NCBI GenBank assembly: GCA_049459795.1
Contig: JBMUDS010000017.1
Span: 1-20,607, forward strand
Length of the DNA: 20,607 nt
Direction: 5' to 3'
Source: SYAN01 sp049459795
Lineage (GTDB): Bacteria; Actinomycetota; Actinomycetes; Nanopelagicales; Nanopelagicaceae
The notes beneath the pieces were generated by a model. The model worked only from the letters and a program-made list of their open reading frames with translations. It was not told where the DNA came from and did no database searches. Positions 14,352-20,607 of this stretch are shown piece after piece. Position 1 is the first letter of the stretch; each line of letters begins with the position of its first letter. The translations under genes were made by a program, and so were the position numbers.

Positions 14352-14825
14352 ATGTCTGAACGTCCGCGAGCGACGATCCTAGAGACCGGCGATAAGTTTC
14401 TGATCGGTGCTGAGATTGTGATCGATGCTCCGCCACGATTGATCTTCGACATTCTTGCTGATCCGCAGAAGCATTCACTGATCGATGGCTCTGGCAGCGT
14501 CAAGCGGCTGCTCTCTGGTCCGAAGCGGCTATACAAGGGAGCGAAATTCGGAATGGCGATGCACGTCAAAGTGCCTTACCGAGTGACGAATGAAGTCATC
14601 GCTTTCGACGAGGATCGCCAGATCGCGTGGCGCCACTTGATGAGGTGGGAATGGCGATATGAGTTGGAACCCACAGGCGACGGAAAGACCTTGGTGCGGG
14701 AATACTTCGACGGACGCCCTGCAAGGTCACGTCGTTGGCTGGAGATGACCGGAGCGCTCAAGGCGAACCCGATCATGATTGCAAAGACGCTTGTGCGTCT
14801 GAAAGAGGCAGCCGAGAACCGTTAG
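14352..14825 (+). CDS. SRPBCC (START-like) domain protein
   Basis: 157 residues forming one SRPBCC helix-grip domain: a strand-rich start with IVIDAPPRLIFDILADPQ (the usual I.APP..VF..L.D. opening), central IAWRHLMRWEWRYELEP and a long C-terminal helix (MTGALKANPIMIAKTLVRLKE). The fold binds hydrophobic ligands such as lipids, quinones or polyketides; the actual ligand is unknown. There is no signal peptide or membrane helix, so it is cytoplasmic. It follows ctaF by 38 nt, probably in the same transcript, and its TAG overlaps the stop codon of the convergent qcrB. The place between oxidase and bcc operons suggests, but does not prove, a link to respiratory-chain assembly or quinone handling. 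Confidence 0.85.
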   Translation: MSERPRATILETGDKFLIGAEIVIDAPPRLIFDILADPQKHSLIDGSGSVKRLLSGPKRLYKGAKFGMAMHVKVPYRVTNEVIAFDEDRQIAWRHLMRWEWRYELEPTGDGKTLVREYFDGRPARSRRWLEMTGALKANPIMIAKTLVRLKEAAENR

Positions 14826-16408
14826 TGGTGCTCGATCTCCTTCAACTCATCGACAGTCGGCTTAGCCACTTGCTCTGCCGCAGCTGCAGACCAACGAGCA
14901 CGAATCCTGTTTCTAATGCCTCGAGGCAAAGCAACACCACGGTCATCGCTCTCGGGGGCAAGGAGCGGAGGTAATTGCTCATGTTGAGTCAAGGTATACG
15001 CCTTCTCTGGTGAGAGTGGCGTATGTACTTCGATGAATTCACCGTGGGGGAGCATGACAAGTCGTCCGCTCTCCTTACCGTGAAGGACCATCTCACGATC
15101 CGCGCGCTGTAGCGCAAGACAGATTCGCTTCGTCACGACGAATGCGATCGGAGGCAGAACGAACACTCCGATTCGGCTGAACCACATGATCTGATTGATG
15201 GAGAGATCGAAATGAGTGGCCAGTAGATCGTTACCGCCGTTGATGAGCGTCACCAGCATGAATGTGAGCGACATGGCGCCAATCGCAGTGCGATTCGGGT
15301 TGTTGCGTGGTCGATCAAGGAGGTGGTGCTCTCGCTTATCGCCGGTGATCCAACTCTCGATGAATGGATAGAGTGCCATCAAAGTGAAGAGGATGCCTGG
15401 CACTATCAATCCTGGGATCAATATGTTCCACGAGATCGTTATTCCGAGAGCATGGGTCTCTATCGGCGGAGCCATACGAACGAGACCATCCAGCCATCCC
15501 ATATACCAGTCAGGCTGCGAGCCCGCTCCGATCTGAGCGGGTGTATATGGTCCGTAGACCCAAATGGGGTTGATCTGCGCTACGGCACCAAGGAAGGCAG
15601 TGAAACCGAAGACGATGAAGAAGAAGCCTCCCGCTTTCGCCATATAGACAGGAAGCAGTGGGTAGCCCACGACATTCCGCTCAGTCCTTCCGGGACCTGG
15701 ATATTGAGTGTGCTTCTGGTACCAGACCAGCATCAAATGTGCCGTGATGAGAGCAAGGAATATGCCAGGGATCAAAAGTACGTGGGCGACATAGATTCGA
15801 GGAATGAATAACTCCCCAGGGAATGCGCCACCGAAGACGAAGTATGAGATGTAGGAACCAACCACAGGAATGGCTTGCATGATCGCCTCTGCGATACGGA
15901 TACCGGTACCTGAGAGGAGATCATCAGGGAGCGAGTAACCCAAGAAGCCTTCGACGATCCCTAGAGTTAGGAGACCTACTCCGATGATCCAGTTCATCTC
16001 ACGTGGCTTTCGGAATGCTCCAGTGAAGAAGACGCGGAGTAAGTGAGCAACCATCGCCGCGAGGAAGATCAATGCAGCCCAGTGGTGGATCTGACGCATC
16101 AAGAGACCGCCACGAACATCGAATGAGATGTGAAGGGCGGAAGCGTATGCGGCGGACATGTGCACGCCTTGAAGCGGTTCATAAGAACCTTCGTACTCGA
16201 CCTCACGCATCGATGGGTCGAACCAGAATGTGAGGAAGGTGCCGGAGAGAAGCAAGATGATGAAGGAGTAGAGCACGATCTCACCTAGCATGAATGACCA
16301 GTGATCCGGGAAGACCTTCGTCAGGGTCTTCTTCATCCACTTGGCGGCGCCAGTCCGCTCGTCTACATAGTTTGCTACCGCGCCGGCAGCTCGCTCACGT
16401 GCTTTCAT
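14822..16408 (-). CDS. qcrB: Cytochrome bc1 complex (bcc) cytochrome b subunit
   Basis: 528 residues. It is the quinol-oxidising subunit of complex III, carrying haems bL and bH. Haem-ligand histidines are H108 and H122 (QIHHW, VAHLLR), then H209 and H224 (VAHVLLIP, TAHLML); the 15-residue step of the second pair resembles cytochrome b6. The Qo-site PEWY motif is PDWY (299-302). The C-terminal extension (about 430-528) is hydrophilic and ends in ELKEIEHH, as in actinobacterial QcrB. It overlaps qcrA by 4 bp (ATGA) and is the last gene of ctaE-qcrC-qcrA-qcrB. Confidence 0.97.
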   Translation of the reverse strand: MKARERAAGAVANYVDERTGAAKWMKKTLTKVFPDHWSFMLGEIVLYSFIILLLSGTFLTFWFDPSMREVEYEGSYEPLQGVHMSAAYASALHISFDVRGGLLMRQIHHWAALIFLAAMVAHLLRVFFTGAFRKPREMNWIIGVGLLTLGIVEGFLGYSLPDDLLSGTGIRIAEAIMQAIPVVGSYISYFVFGGAFPGELFIPRIYVAHVLLIPGIFLALITAHLMLVWYQKHTQYPGPGRTERNVVGYPLLPVYMAKAGGFFFIVFGFTAFLGAVAQINPIWVYGPYTPAQIGAGSQPDWYMGWLDGLVRMAPPIETHALGITISWNILIPGLIVPGILFTLMALYPFIESWITGDKREHHLLDRPRNNPNRTAIGAMSLTFMLVTLINGGNDLLATHFDLSINQIMWFSRIGVFVLPPIAFVVTKRICLALQRADREMVLHGKESGRLVMLPHGEFIEVHTPLSPEKAYTLTQHEQLPPLLAPESDDRGVALPRGIRNRIRARWSAAAAEQVAKPTVDELKEIEHH

Positions 16409-17394
16409 CCTGAATCACGCCCCCAGAAACTAGGTCCTACAGCTTCGTTGAATGGTGCCTTTGCAATCAGATATCCATCAGCATCCACTGTGATCGGAAG
16501 CTGAGGGAGTGGTCTCGCTGCAGGCCCAAAGATGACTTCTGCCGCCCTCGTCACATCGAAAGTCGATTGGTGACAAGGACAGAGGAGATGTTTCGTACTC
16601 TGCTCATAGAGGGCTACAGCACAACCCATATGAGAACAGATCTTCGAGAAGGCGATTATTCCCTCGTATGTCCACGAAAGGCGCTCGGCATCAAGGTTGA
16701 ACTCCTCTGGACGGATTCGAATCAGAAGCAAAGCATCCTTCGCGATGTCATTGAGGGTTCGCTCGCGTCCTTCCGGAAGTTCTGGCAGAACCTGTGCAAC
16801 TGCACCCACTTCTAGGTCAGAAGGGCGAATCGGACGATAAGCAGGGTCTGTGAGTAGTCGAGTTCCTTGGCGCCAATTCGTCTCGTTGAGCTCGTCGCCA
16901 GGAAGTGGACCAAGATCTCGAAGCAGTAAGAGAGGGGAGAGTCCGACAAGTCCAAGTGAGAGACCAAGGGTTCGTTTGATCAAAGTCCTTCGGCCGAGCC
17001 CCGCGGTAGCGCCTTGCTCCTTGACCGTCGCGACGAAAGCGGCACGATCTTCATCCTTCGACCGTTGTTCCTTGCGAACATCGATCACTTCATGATCTGG
17101 CATCAGAGTCTTCGCCCAATGCACGGCGCCCATCCCGATGAAGAAGAGCGCAATTGCAAGCCCAAGCCCGAGGAAGAGTTGGTGAGCATTGGTGGTACCC
17201 ATGATGGGTAGGAAGATCAATTGATCTTGTGGGATACCGACATATGCATAGATGAAAAGCAGAGTGCCGATTGCAGAGGTGAGAAAGAGGATCGCTACTT
17301 GTCGTTCAGCTCGTTTTGCAGCGACGAGATCGGTATCGGCTTTGCGATGAACGTGAGCAGGCAATCCCGGATCTTGTATCGGTTGAATCGACAT
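16405..17394 (-). CDS. qcrA: bcc complex Rieske iron-sulfur subunit
   Basis: 329 residues. The Rieske [2Fe-2S] site is complete: C253-S-H255-M-G-C258 and C272-P-C274-H275, with C253, H255, C272 and H275 as ligands and C258-C274 as the disulfide. Three membrane helices are seen (about 33-52, 71-92 and 142-158), the actinobacterial arrangement, instead of one. A twin-arginine-like GRRTLIKR (134-141) precedes the last helix, fitting Tat-dependent insertion of the folded Fe-S domain. The ATG is 3 nt after the qcrC stop. It passes electrons from quinol to QcrC. Confidence 0.97.
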   Translation of the reverse strand: MSIQPIQDPGLPAHVHRKADTDLVAAKRAERQVAILFLTSAIGTLLFIYAYVGIPQDQLIFLPIMGTTNAHQLFLGLGLAIALFFIGMGAVHWAKTLMPDHEVIDVRKEQRSKDEDRAAFVATVKEQGATAGLGRRTLIKRTLGLSLGLVGLSPLLLLRDLGPLPGDELNETNWRQGTRLLTDPAYRPIRPSDLEVGAVAQVLPELPEGRERTLNDIAKDALLLIRIRPEEFNLDAERLSWTYEGIIAFSKICSHMGCAVALYEQSTKHLLCPCHQSTFDVTRAAEVIFGPAARPLPQLPITVDADGYLIAKAPFNEAVGPSFWGRDSG

Positions 17395-17397
17395 CGG

Positions 17398-18204
17398 CTA
17401 CCTCGCCTTCGAGGTGAGCCAGACGGCGACACCGATGAGGAGGCCAAGACCAAGCGTCCACGCGAGCAGACCTTCGGTGACCGGACCAACTCGACCGAGA
17501 GTCGCGCCACCTAAGGAGGGTTCGTTTTCGACTGCCTTGATCCACTTGATGATGTCTAACTTCTCTTGTGGCGTTACGACCTTGTCTCCGAAGATCGGCA
17601 TCGCTTGTGGGCCGGTGATCATCGCTGCATAGATGTGCTTTGGCTCGACTCCCATGACAGTCGGTGCGTATTTGCCACGAGTGAGTGCACCACCTTGGCC
17701 AGCGAGGTTGTGGCACATCGCGCAGTTGTTGCGGAAGAGAGTTCCGCCAGATGCCGCATTACCGTCACGTTCCCACGAGAGTTGCTCATTGGTGACCGCT
17801 TCAGGTCCTGGCGCTAAAGAACCGACATATGCAGCAAGAGCAGCGGTTTCTGCTTCGTCGTAGACCGGAGCTTTGCGCGCTGCTTGCTGGCTCATATCCG
17901 CCATCGGCATACGACCTGTCGCTACTTGGAAATCAACTGAGGCGCTACCTACGCCGATGAGTGATGGTCCAGCGCCAGCTCCCTCGGCATTGAGACCATG
18001 ACATGAGGAGCAGCCGCGTGCGAATATCTCTCGACCTTCCTTGATCAACGTGCTCTTATCGGCCGAGATGGCCGCTGGTTGTGCGGCGATGGCATCGGCC
18101 GCTGCATTCGCAGCAGTGAAGATCCCAGCAGCTGCAAAGAGCCCAAGGACAAGCAAGAGCGGACGAGCGAACCTGTGGTTACGCCATCTCGACAGTCGAG
18201 CCAC
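17398..18204 (-). CDS. qcrC: bcc complex di-haem cytochrome c subunit
   Basis: 268 residues with two c-type haem motifs, C65-SS-C68-H69 and C161-AM-C164-H165, an N-terminal signal/anchor (about 13-34) and a C-terminal membrane helix (about 245-264). The second haem domain stands in for a separate soluble cytochrome c and passes electrons directly to CuA of CtaC within the supercomplex. GTG 18204 is chosen because AAGGAG lies 7 nt upstream. It follows ctaE by 21 nt. Cytochrome c maturation genes are not in the window. Confidence 0.96.
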   Translation of the reverse strand: MARLSRWRNHRFARPLLLVLGLFAAAGIFTAANAAADAIAAQPAAISADKSTLIKEGREIFARGCSSCHGLNAEGAGAGPSLIGVGSASVDFQVATGRMPMADMSQQAARKAPVYDEAETAALAAYVGSLAPGPEAVTNEQLSWERDGNAASGGTLFRNNCAMCHNLAGQGGALTRGKYAPTVMGVEPKHIYAAMITGPQAMPIFGDKVVTPQEKLDIIKWIKAVENEPSLGGATLGRVGPVTEGLLAWTLGLGLLIGVAVWLTSKAR

Positions 18205-18225
18205 TGATGTTCTCCTTAACTTCTT

Positions 18226-18855
18226 TTACTTGACGAGGTAGATCGCGGAGAAGAGCGCGATCCACACGACATCGACGAAGTGCCAGTAATACGAAACCAC
18301 AATCGCCGTTGTCGCCTGACGATGACCGAAGCGACCGGCGCGGAAAGTACGGATCAATACGATGAGGAACGCAATCAAGCCTCCGGTTACGTGCAGACCA
18401 TGGAAGCCAGTGGTCATGTAGAAGACGGAACCGTATGGTGAGGAGGAAAGACTCACACCTTCTGAGACCAATTTCGCATATTCATAAACCTGTCCACCGA
18501 TGAAGACCGCACCCATAAGGAATGTCAGCGCGAACCATTCACGCATGCCCCACTTGCTCCACTGCATCAAGGAACCGGTTCGACGCGCTTGGAAACGTTC
18601 AGCAGCGAAGACTCCGAATTGGCAGGTGACAGAGGAGAGAACCAGGATGGTCGTGTTGATGGCTGCAAATGGAATATCAAGGAGTGCGGTCGACTCCGCC
18701 CAAATCTCCGGCCCCTGTACCGCACGCGTCGTGAAGTACATGGCGAAGAGAGCTGCGAAGAACATCAACTCGCTTGAAAGCCAGACGATGGTTCCGACTG
18801 CGACGATATTGGGACGATTGACCTTCACGCCAGGGGCGACGACCGTCTGCGACAT
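18226..18855 (-). CDS. ctaE: Cytochrome c oxidase subunit III
   Basis: 209 residues with about five membrane helices, the length usual for actinobacterial CtaE, which lacks the first two helices of mitochondrial COX3. Recognised from VGTIVWLSSELMFFAALFA, FYMTTGFHGLHVTGG and the C-terminal YYWHFVDVVWIALF. Subunit III stabilises subunit I and its proton uptake. It is the first gene of the minus-strand ctaE-qcrCAB operon. The ATG at 18855 has AATAAT 7 nt upstream and no Shine-Dalgarno. Confidence 0.96.
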   Translation of the reverse strand: MSQTVVAPGVKVNRPNIVAVGTIVWLSSELMFFAALFAMYFTTRAVQGPEIWAESTALLDIPFAAINTTILVLSSVTCQFGVFAAERFQARRTGSLMQWSKWGMREWFALTFLMGAVFIGGQVYEYAKLVSEGVSLSSSPYGSVFYMTTGFHGLHVTGGLIAFLIVLIRTFRAGRFGHRQATTAIVVSYYWHFVDVVWIALFSAIYLVK

Positions 18856-18862
18856 GGGGTGG

Positions 18863-18868
18863 ATTATT
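18863..18868 (-). promoter_or_regulatory. -10 element of ctaE-qcrCAB (leaderless)
   Basis: Minus-strand AATAAT (18868-18863), five of six matches to TATAAT, lies 7 nt before the ctaE ATG. No clear -35 box is seen at 17-18 bp. Confidence 0.5.
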
Positions 18869-18923
18869 CCCCATGTGCTTCACTTTCCGTGGTGCTAGGA
18901 AGGGTCTAGGACCTTGAAAGGTG

Positions 18924-18943
18924 AGTGGCGCTCGCCACTTTTT
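18924..18943 (+). terminator. Terminator-like hairpin in the divergent gap between ctaE and the receiver-like gene
   Basis: AGTGGC (18924-18929), loop GCTC and GCCACT (18934-18939), with the final T opening a run of five T (18939-18943), form a classic intrinsic terminator on the plus strand. No plus-strand gene ends here: ctaE is transcribed away to the left and the next plus gene starts at 18999. It might end a short unannotated RNA or block antisense or spurious read-through into the downstream gene. Confidence 0.5.
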
Positions 18944-18986
18944 CCCTGAGGATTTTTCTGGGAGAGAGGGCGAAGATTTCGACCAT

Positions 18987-18992
18987 TAGACT
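18987..18992 (+). promoter_or_regulatory. -10 element of the receiver-like gene (leaderless)
   Basis: TAGACT (18987-18992) ends 6 nt before ATG 18999; it is the same hexamer and spacing as at nadA. No Shine-Dalgarno is present. Confidence 0.55.
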
Positions 18993-18998
18993 CATGGC

Positions 18999-19430
18999 AT
19001 GGCCTCGATGGACCAGAGCTCAGCTACTCAATTGACCTATCAAGGGTCCTCACAGACATTGAGATTCGCGGTCTATTCGGACGATGTGACAGTGAGAGAA
19101 GCGATCGTTAAGGCGCTCGGGAAACGGGTCTCGTCGGCTCATCCAGAACATGAGATATACCACTTCGCCACTGGCGTCGCATTGAAGGAGTTTGCCCGAA
19201 GCAAGAAGGGTGCGGACCTTTACATACTTGATGGTGAAGCCGTGCCTGAGGGGGGAATGGGGATCGCCAGGCAGTTGAAGGACGAAATCTTCAATTGTCC
19301 GCCAACGATGGTGATCATGGGTCGCGCTCAAGACGCGTGGCTAGCGGGATGGTCTGGCGCGGATGCTGTCCTTACCCATCCGATCGATCCCTTCACTCTT
19401 GCTAAGAGCGTCGCTCAAGTCCTCAGCTAA
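18999..19430 (+). CDS. Degenerate response-regulator receiver domain protein
   Basis: 143 residues with the layout of a CheY-like receiver and no output domain: strand 1 RFAVYSDD with the acidic pair D28/D29, YILDGEAVPEGG with D78 at the phospho-acceptor position, MVIMGRAQ at strand 4 and AVLTHPIDPFTLAKSV at strand 5. Two key residues are changed: the Thr/Ser after strand 4 is G108 (or M107), and the invariant Lys of the KP motif is H127 (THPI). It is thus probably a pseudo-receiver or signals atypically. No histidine kinase is nearby. It diverges from ctaE; its last 90 bp overlap the convergent nuclease gene. ATG 18999 fits a leaderless start; an in-frame ATG at 19008 is possible. Confidence 0.7.
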   Translation: MASMDQSSATQLTYQGSSQTLRFAVYSDDVTVREAIVKALGKRVSSAHPEHEIYHFATGVALKEFARSKKGADLYILDGEAVPEGGMGIARQLKDEIFNCPPTMVIMGRAQDAWLAGWSGADAVLTHPIDPFTLAKSVAQVLS

Positions 19431-20607
19431 TCGGAACCGCATCGAAGCAGCGCTCGCCCTTGGCATAGACCAAGCGACAGCATCATCGATCCAGATCAAT
19501 TCAACGTCTCCCTCAACGAGACGAGAAAGTTTCTCGCTCTCTTCGTAGTTTCCTGAGGGAATGACAGATCCATCGTCGACGACGTGCTCTCCCATACTTC
19601 GAATTCGATGAATCACATCATCGAAGGTTTGTTGTTCGACATCAGGCATCACCATCGAAGCAGCGAGTTTTCCGAAGCGGATCAGGAGCAGGTCACTACC
19701 CTTTCGGATCACCATCTCAGGAATGCGTGAGAGGGAGCGAATCTCTTGTCCTCGCCCGACGCCACGCGCGAATGCAGAGAGGCGATGTCGAATCAAAAGA
19801 GCGTCTTCAAATCGCTCATCAAGGGCAAGATCAGACATCTTCTTTCGAAGTTCCGATTCGACACGAGATGCATCGCCATGAAGGAACTCCCGCACCTCTG
19901 TCGCAACACTTGCATATGAGTCAGTCGACTGCGCACCTACACAAGGGGCATCACAACGATGCATCTCGAAGAGGGCACAAGGTGATGCCAACTTCATGGA
20001 CTTCGGAGTGATAGTTATCGTGCATTGGCGCAGTTTCGTCACCTCATAGATCGCTTCCTTAGCGAACTCCGCCTCATCCACGCCACTGAATGGGCCGGCC
20101 CATCCAGCGTCATCAATCAGCGATTGATGGTTACGGGTTGTGACAAGACGCGGAAATCCCTCAGAACTCAATTTCAGCCACACCTTCTTTTCCGGGAACT
20201 TGGAGCGTCGGTTATAACGTGGCTTGAGCGATTGGATCATGCGTATCTCTCGTATCTCGGCCTCAGTCACGGTCGGAGTGACGATTGCTTCGATGCGGAC
20301 CGCTATTGCGATCATCTCGAGGACGCGGCTGCGTGCTTCCGAATTCGAGAAATAGGAGCGCACACGTGACGCGATGTTCTTGGAGACTCCGATGTAGAGC
20401 GCTTCATCGTCGGGGCCTCTGAAGATGTAGATCCCTGGGGAGCGCGGTAGACCTTGAAGCAGATGACGTTTCGCCTGCTGGGCAGGGGTGAGGCGTTGCG
20501 AGAAATCGATCAAGTCTTCGATCGTGCTGACGCCAAAGGTGCCAAGACGCTCGATCAATCCATGGAGGACATCGACAGTGGCTTTCGCATCGTCGAGTGC
20601 TCGGTGG
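19341..20607 (-). CDS. DEDDh exonuclease / GIY-YIG (UvrC-like) fusion nuclease, 5' end missing
   Basis: The frame is open to the right edge. The first visible residues, HRALDDAKATVDVLHGLIER, are the end of a DnaQ-type DEDDh exonuclease domain with its catalytic HxxxxD motif. A GIY-YIG domain follows: GIYIF, EALYIGVSKNI, the Arg of SRVRSYF and the Glu in IREIRMIQSLKPRYN. Next comes a UvrC-type four-cysteine region (RQCTI, SPC, HRCDAPC) that in UvrC can bind an Fe-S cluster, and a UvrBC-like segment (LDERFEDALLIRHRLSAF). The UvrC C-terminal RNase H-like endonuclease half is absent, as in Cho. Mycobacteria have a similar fusion (Rv2191) near ctaE. A role in DNA repair is likely but not specific. 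The 3' end overlaps the receiver-like gene by 90 bp. Confidence 0.9.
   Translation of the reverse strand, partial: HRALDDAKATVDVLHGLIERLGTFGVSTIEDLIDFSQRLTPAQQAKRHLLQGLPRSPGIYIFRGPDDEALYIGVSKNIASRVRSYFSNSEARSRVLEMIAIAVRIEAIVTPTVTEAEIREIRMIQSLKPRYNRRSKFPEKKVWLKLSSEGFPRLVTTRNHQSLIDDAGWAGPFSGVDEAEFAKEAIYEVTKLRQCTITITPKSMKLASPCALFEMHRCDAPCVGAQSTDSYASVATEVREFLHGDASRVESELRKKMSDLALDERFEDALLIRHRLSAFARGVGRGQEIRSLSRIPEMVIRKGSDLLLIRFGKLAASMVMPDVEQQTFDDVIHRIRSMGEHVVDDGSVIPSGNYEESEKLSRLVEGDVELIWIDDAVAWSMPRASAASMRFRLAEDLSDALSKSEGIDRMGKDSIRARPSR

Noticed and set aside
1..20607. Defence system, mobile element, CRISPR array or tRNA-linked island
   Set aside because: No transposase, integrase, direct-repeat array, tRNA cloverleaf or toxin-antitoxin pair was seen; gene order is ordinary actinobacterial core apart from the items reported.

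Overview
The window is a dense stretch of actinobacterial (Actinomycetota) core genome, moderate in GC and almost fully coding. Three things point there. It has the aa3 oxidase genes ctaC-ctaD-ctaF and ctaE with the bcc complex genes qcrC-qcrA-qcrB (di-haem QcrC, three-helix Rieske protein). It has actinobacteria-restricted families (DUF3043, a DEDDh-GIY-YIG fusion). Its gene order (exonuclease/UvrC-like, ctaE-qcrCAB, ctaCDF, PfkB kinase, HesB/ErpA, and a pepA/gcvT pair) resembles mycobacteria and streptomycetes. Short intergenic spaces, overlapping gene ends and many leaderless starts suggest a streamlined, perhaps planktonic lineage; that habitat is inference. I see no tRNA, rRNA, IS element, prophage, CRISPR array or defence island.

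Layout. 1-1498: the 5' part of a leucyl aminopeptidase gene (-) diverges from gcvT (+). 1464-5560: a minus-strand operon led by a cobalamin riboswitch. It encodes a small secreted protein, an ECF T component, a fused double ATPase and an ECF S component, and is best read as a vitamin B12 (corrinoid) uptake system. 5721-6722: an aldo/keto reductase. 6731-8472: nadA followed by a DUF3043 membrane protein (-). 8642-10059: erpA and a PfkB-type kinase (+). 10077-11369: a cysteine-desulfurase-like protein without the PLP lysine, followed by a TusA-like protein (-). 11429-14825: ctaC-ctaD-ctaF plus an SRPBCC protein (+). 14822-18855: ctaE-qcrC-qcrA-qcrB (-), converging on the previous block. 18999-19430: a degenerate receiver-domain protein (+), whose 3' end overlaps by 90 bp the convergent DEDDh/GIY-YIG nuclease gene that runs off the right edge.

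The two oxidase blocks supply a complete bcc-aa3 respiratory supercomplex. ErpA, the pseudo-desulfurase and TusA form a sulfur/Fe-S neighbourhood next to their Fe-S clients (NadA, the Rieske protein). Most transcription-unit-first genes show a -10-like hexamer 6-7 nt before the start codon and no Shine-Dalgarno, so leaderless mRNA seems the rule; internal genes of operons and the riboswitch-controlled gene use Shine-Dalgarno sequences.

Best leads for new biology: the desulfurase-like protein with its PLP lysine replaced by serine but its catalytic cysteine loop intact, paired with TusA at the oxidase locus; the secreted lead protein of the riboswitch-controlled transporter operon; and the pseudo-receiver beside ctaE.
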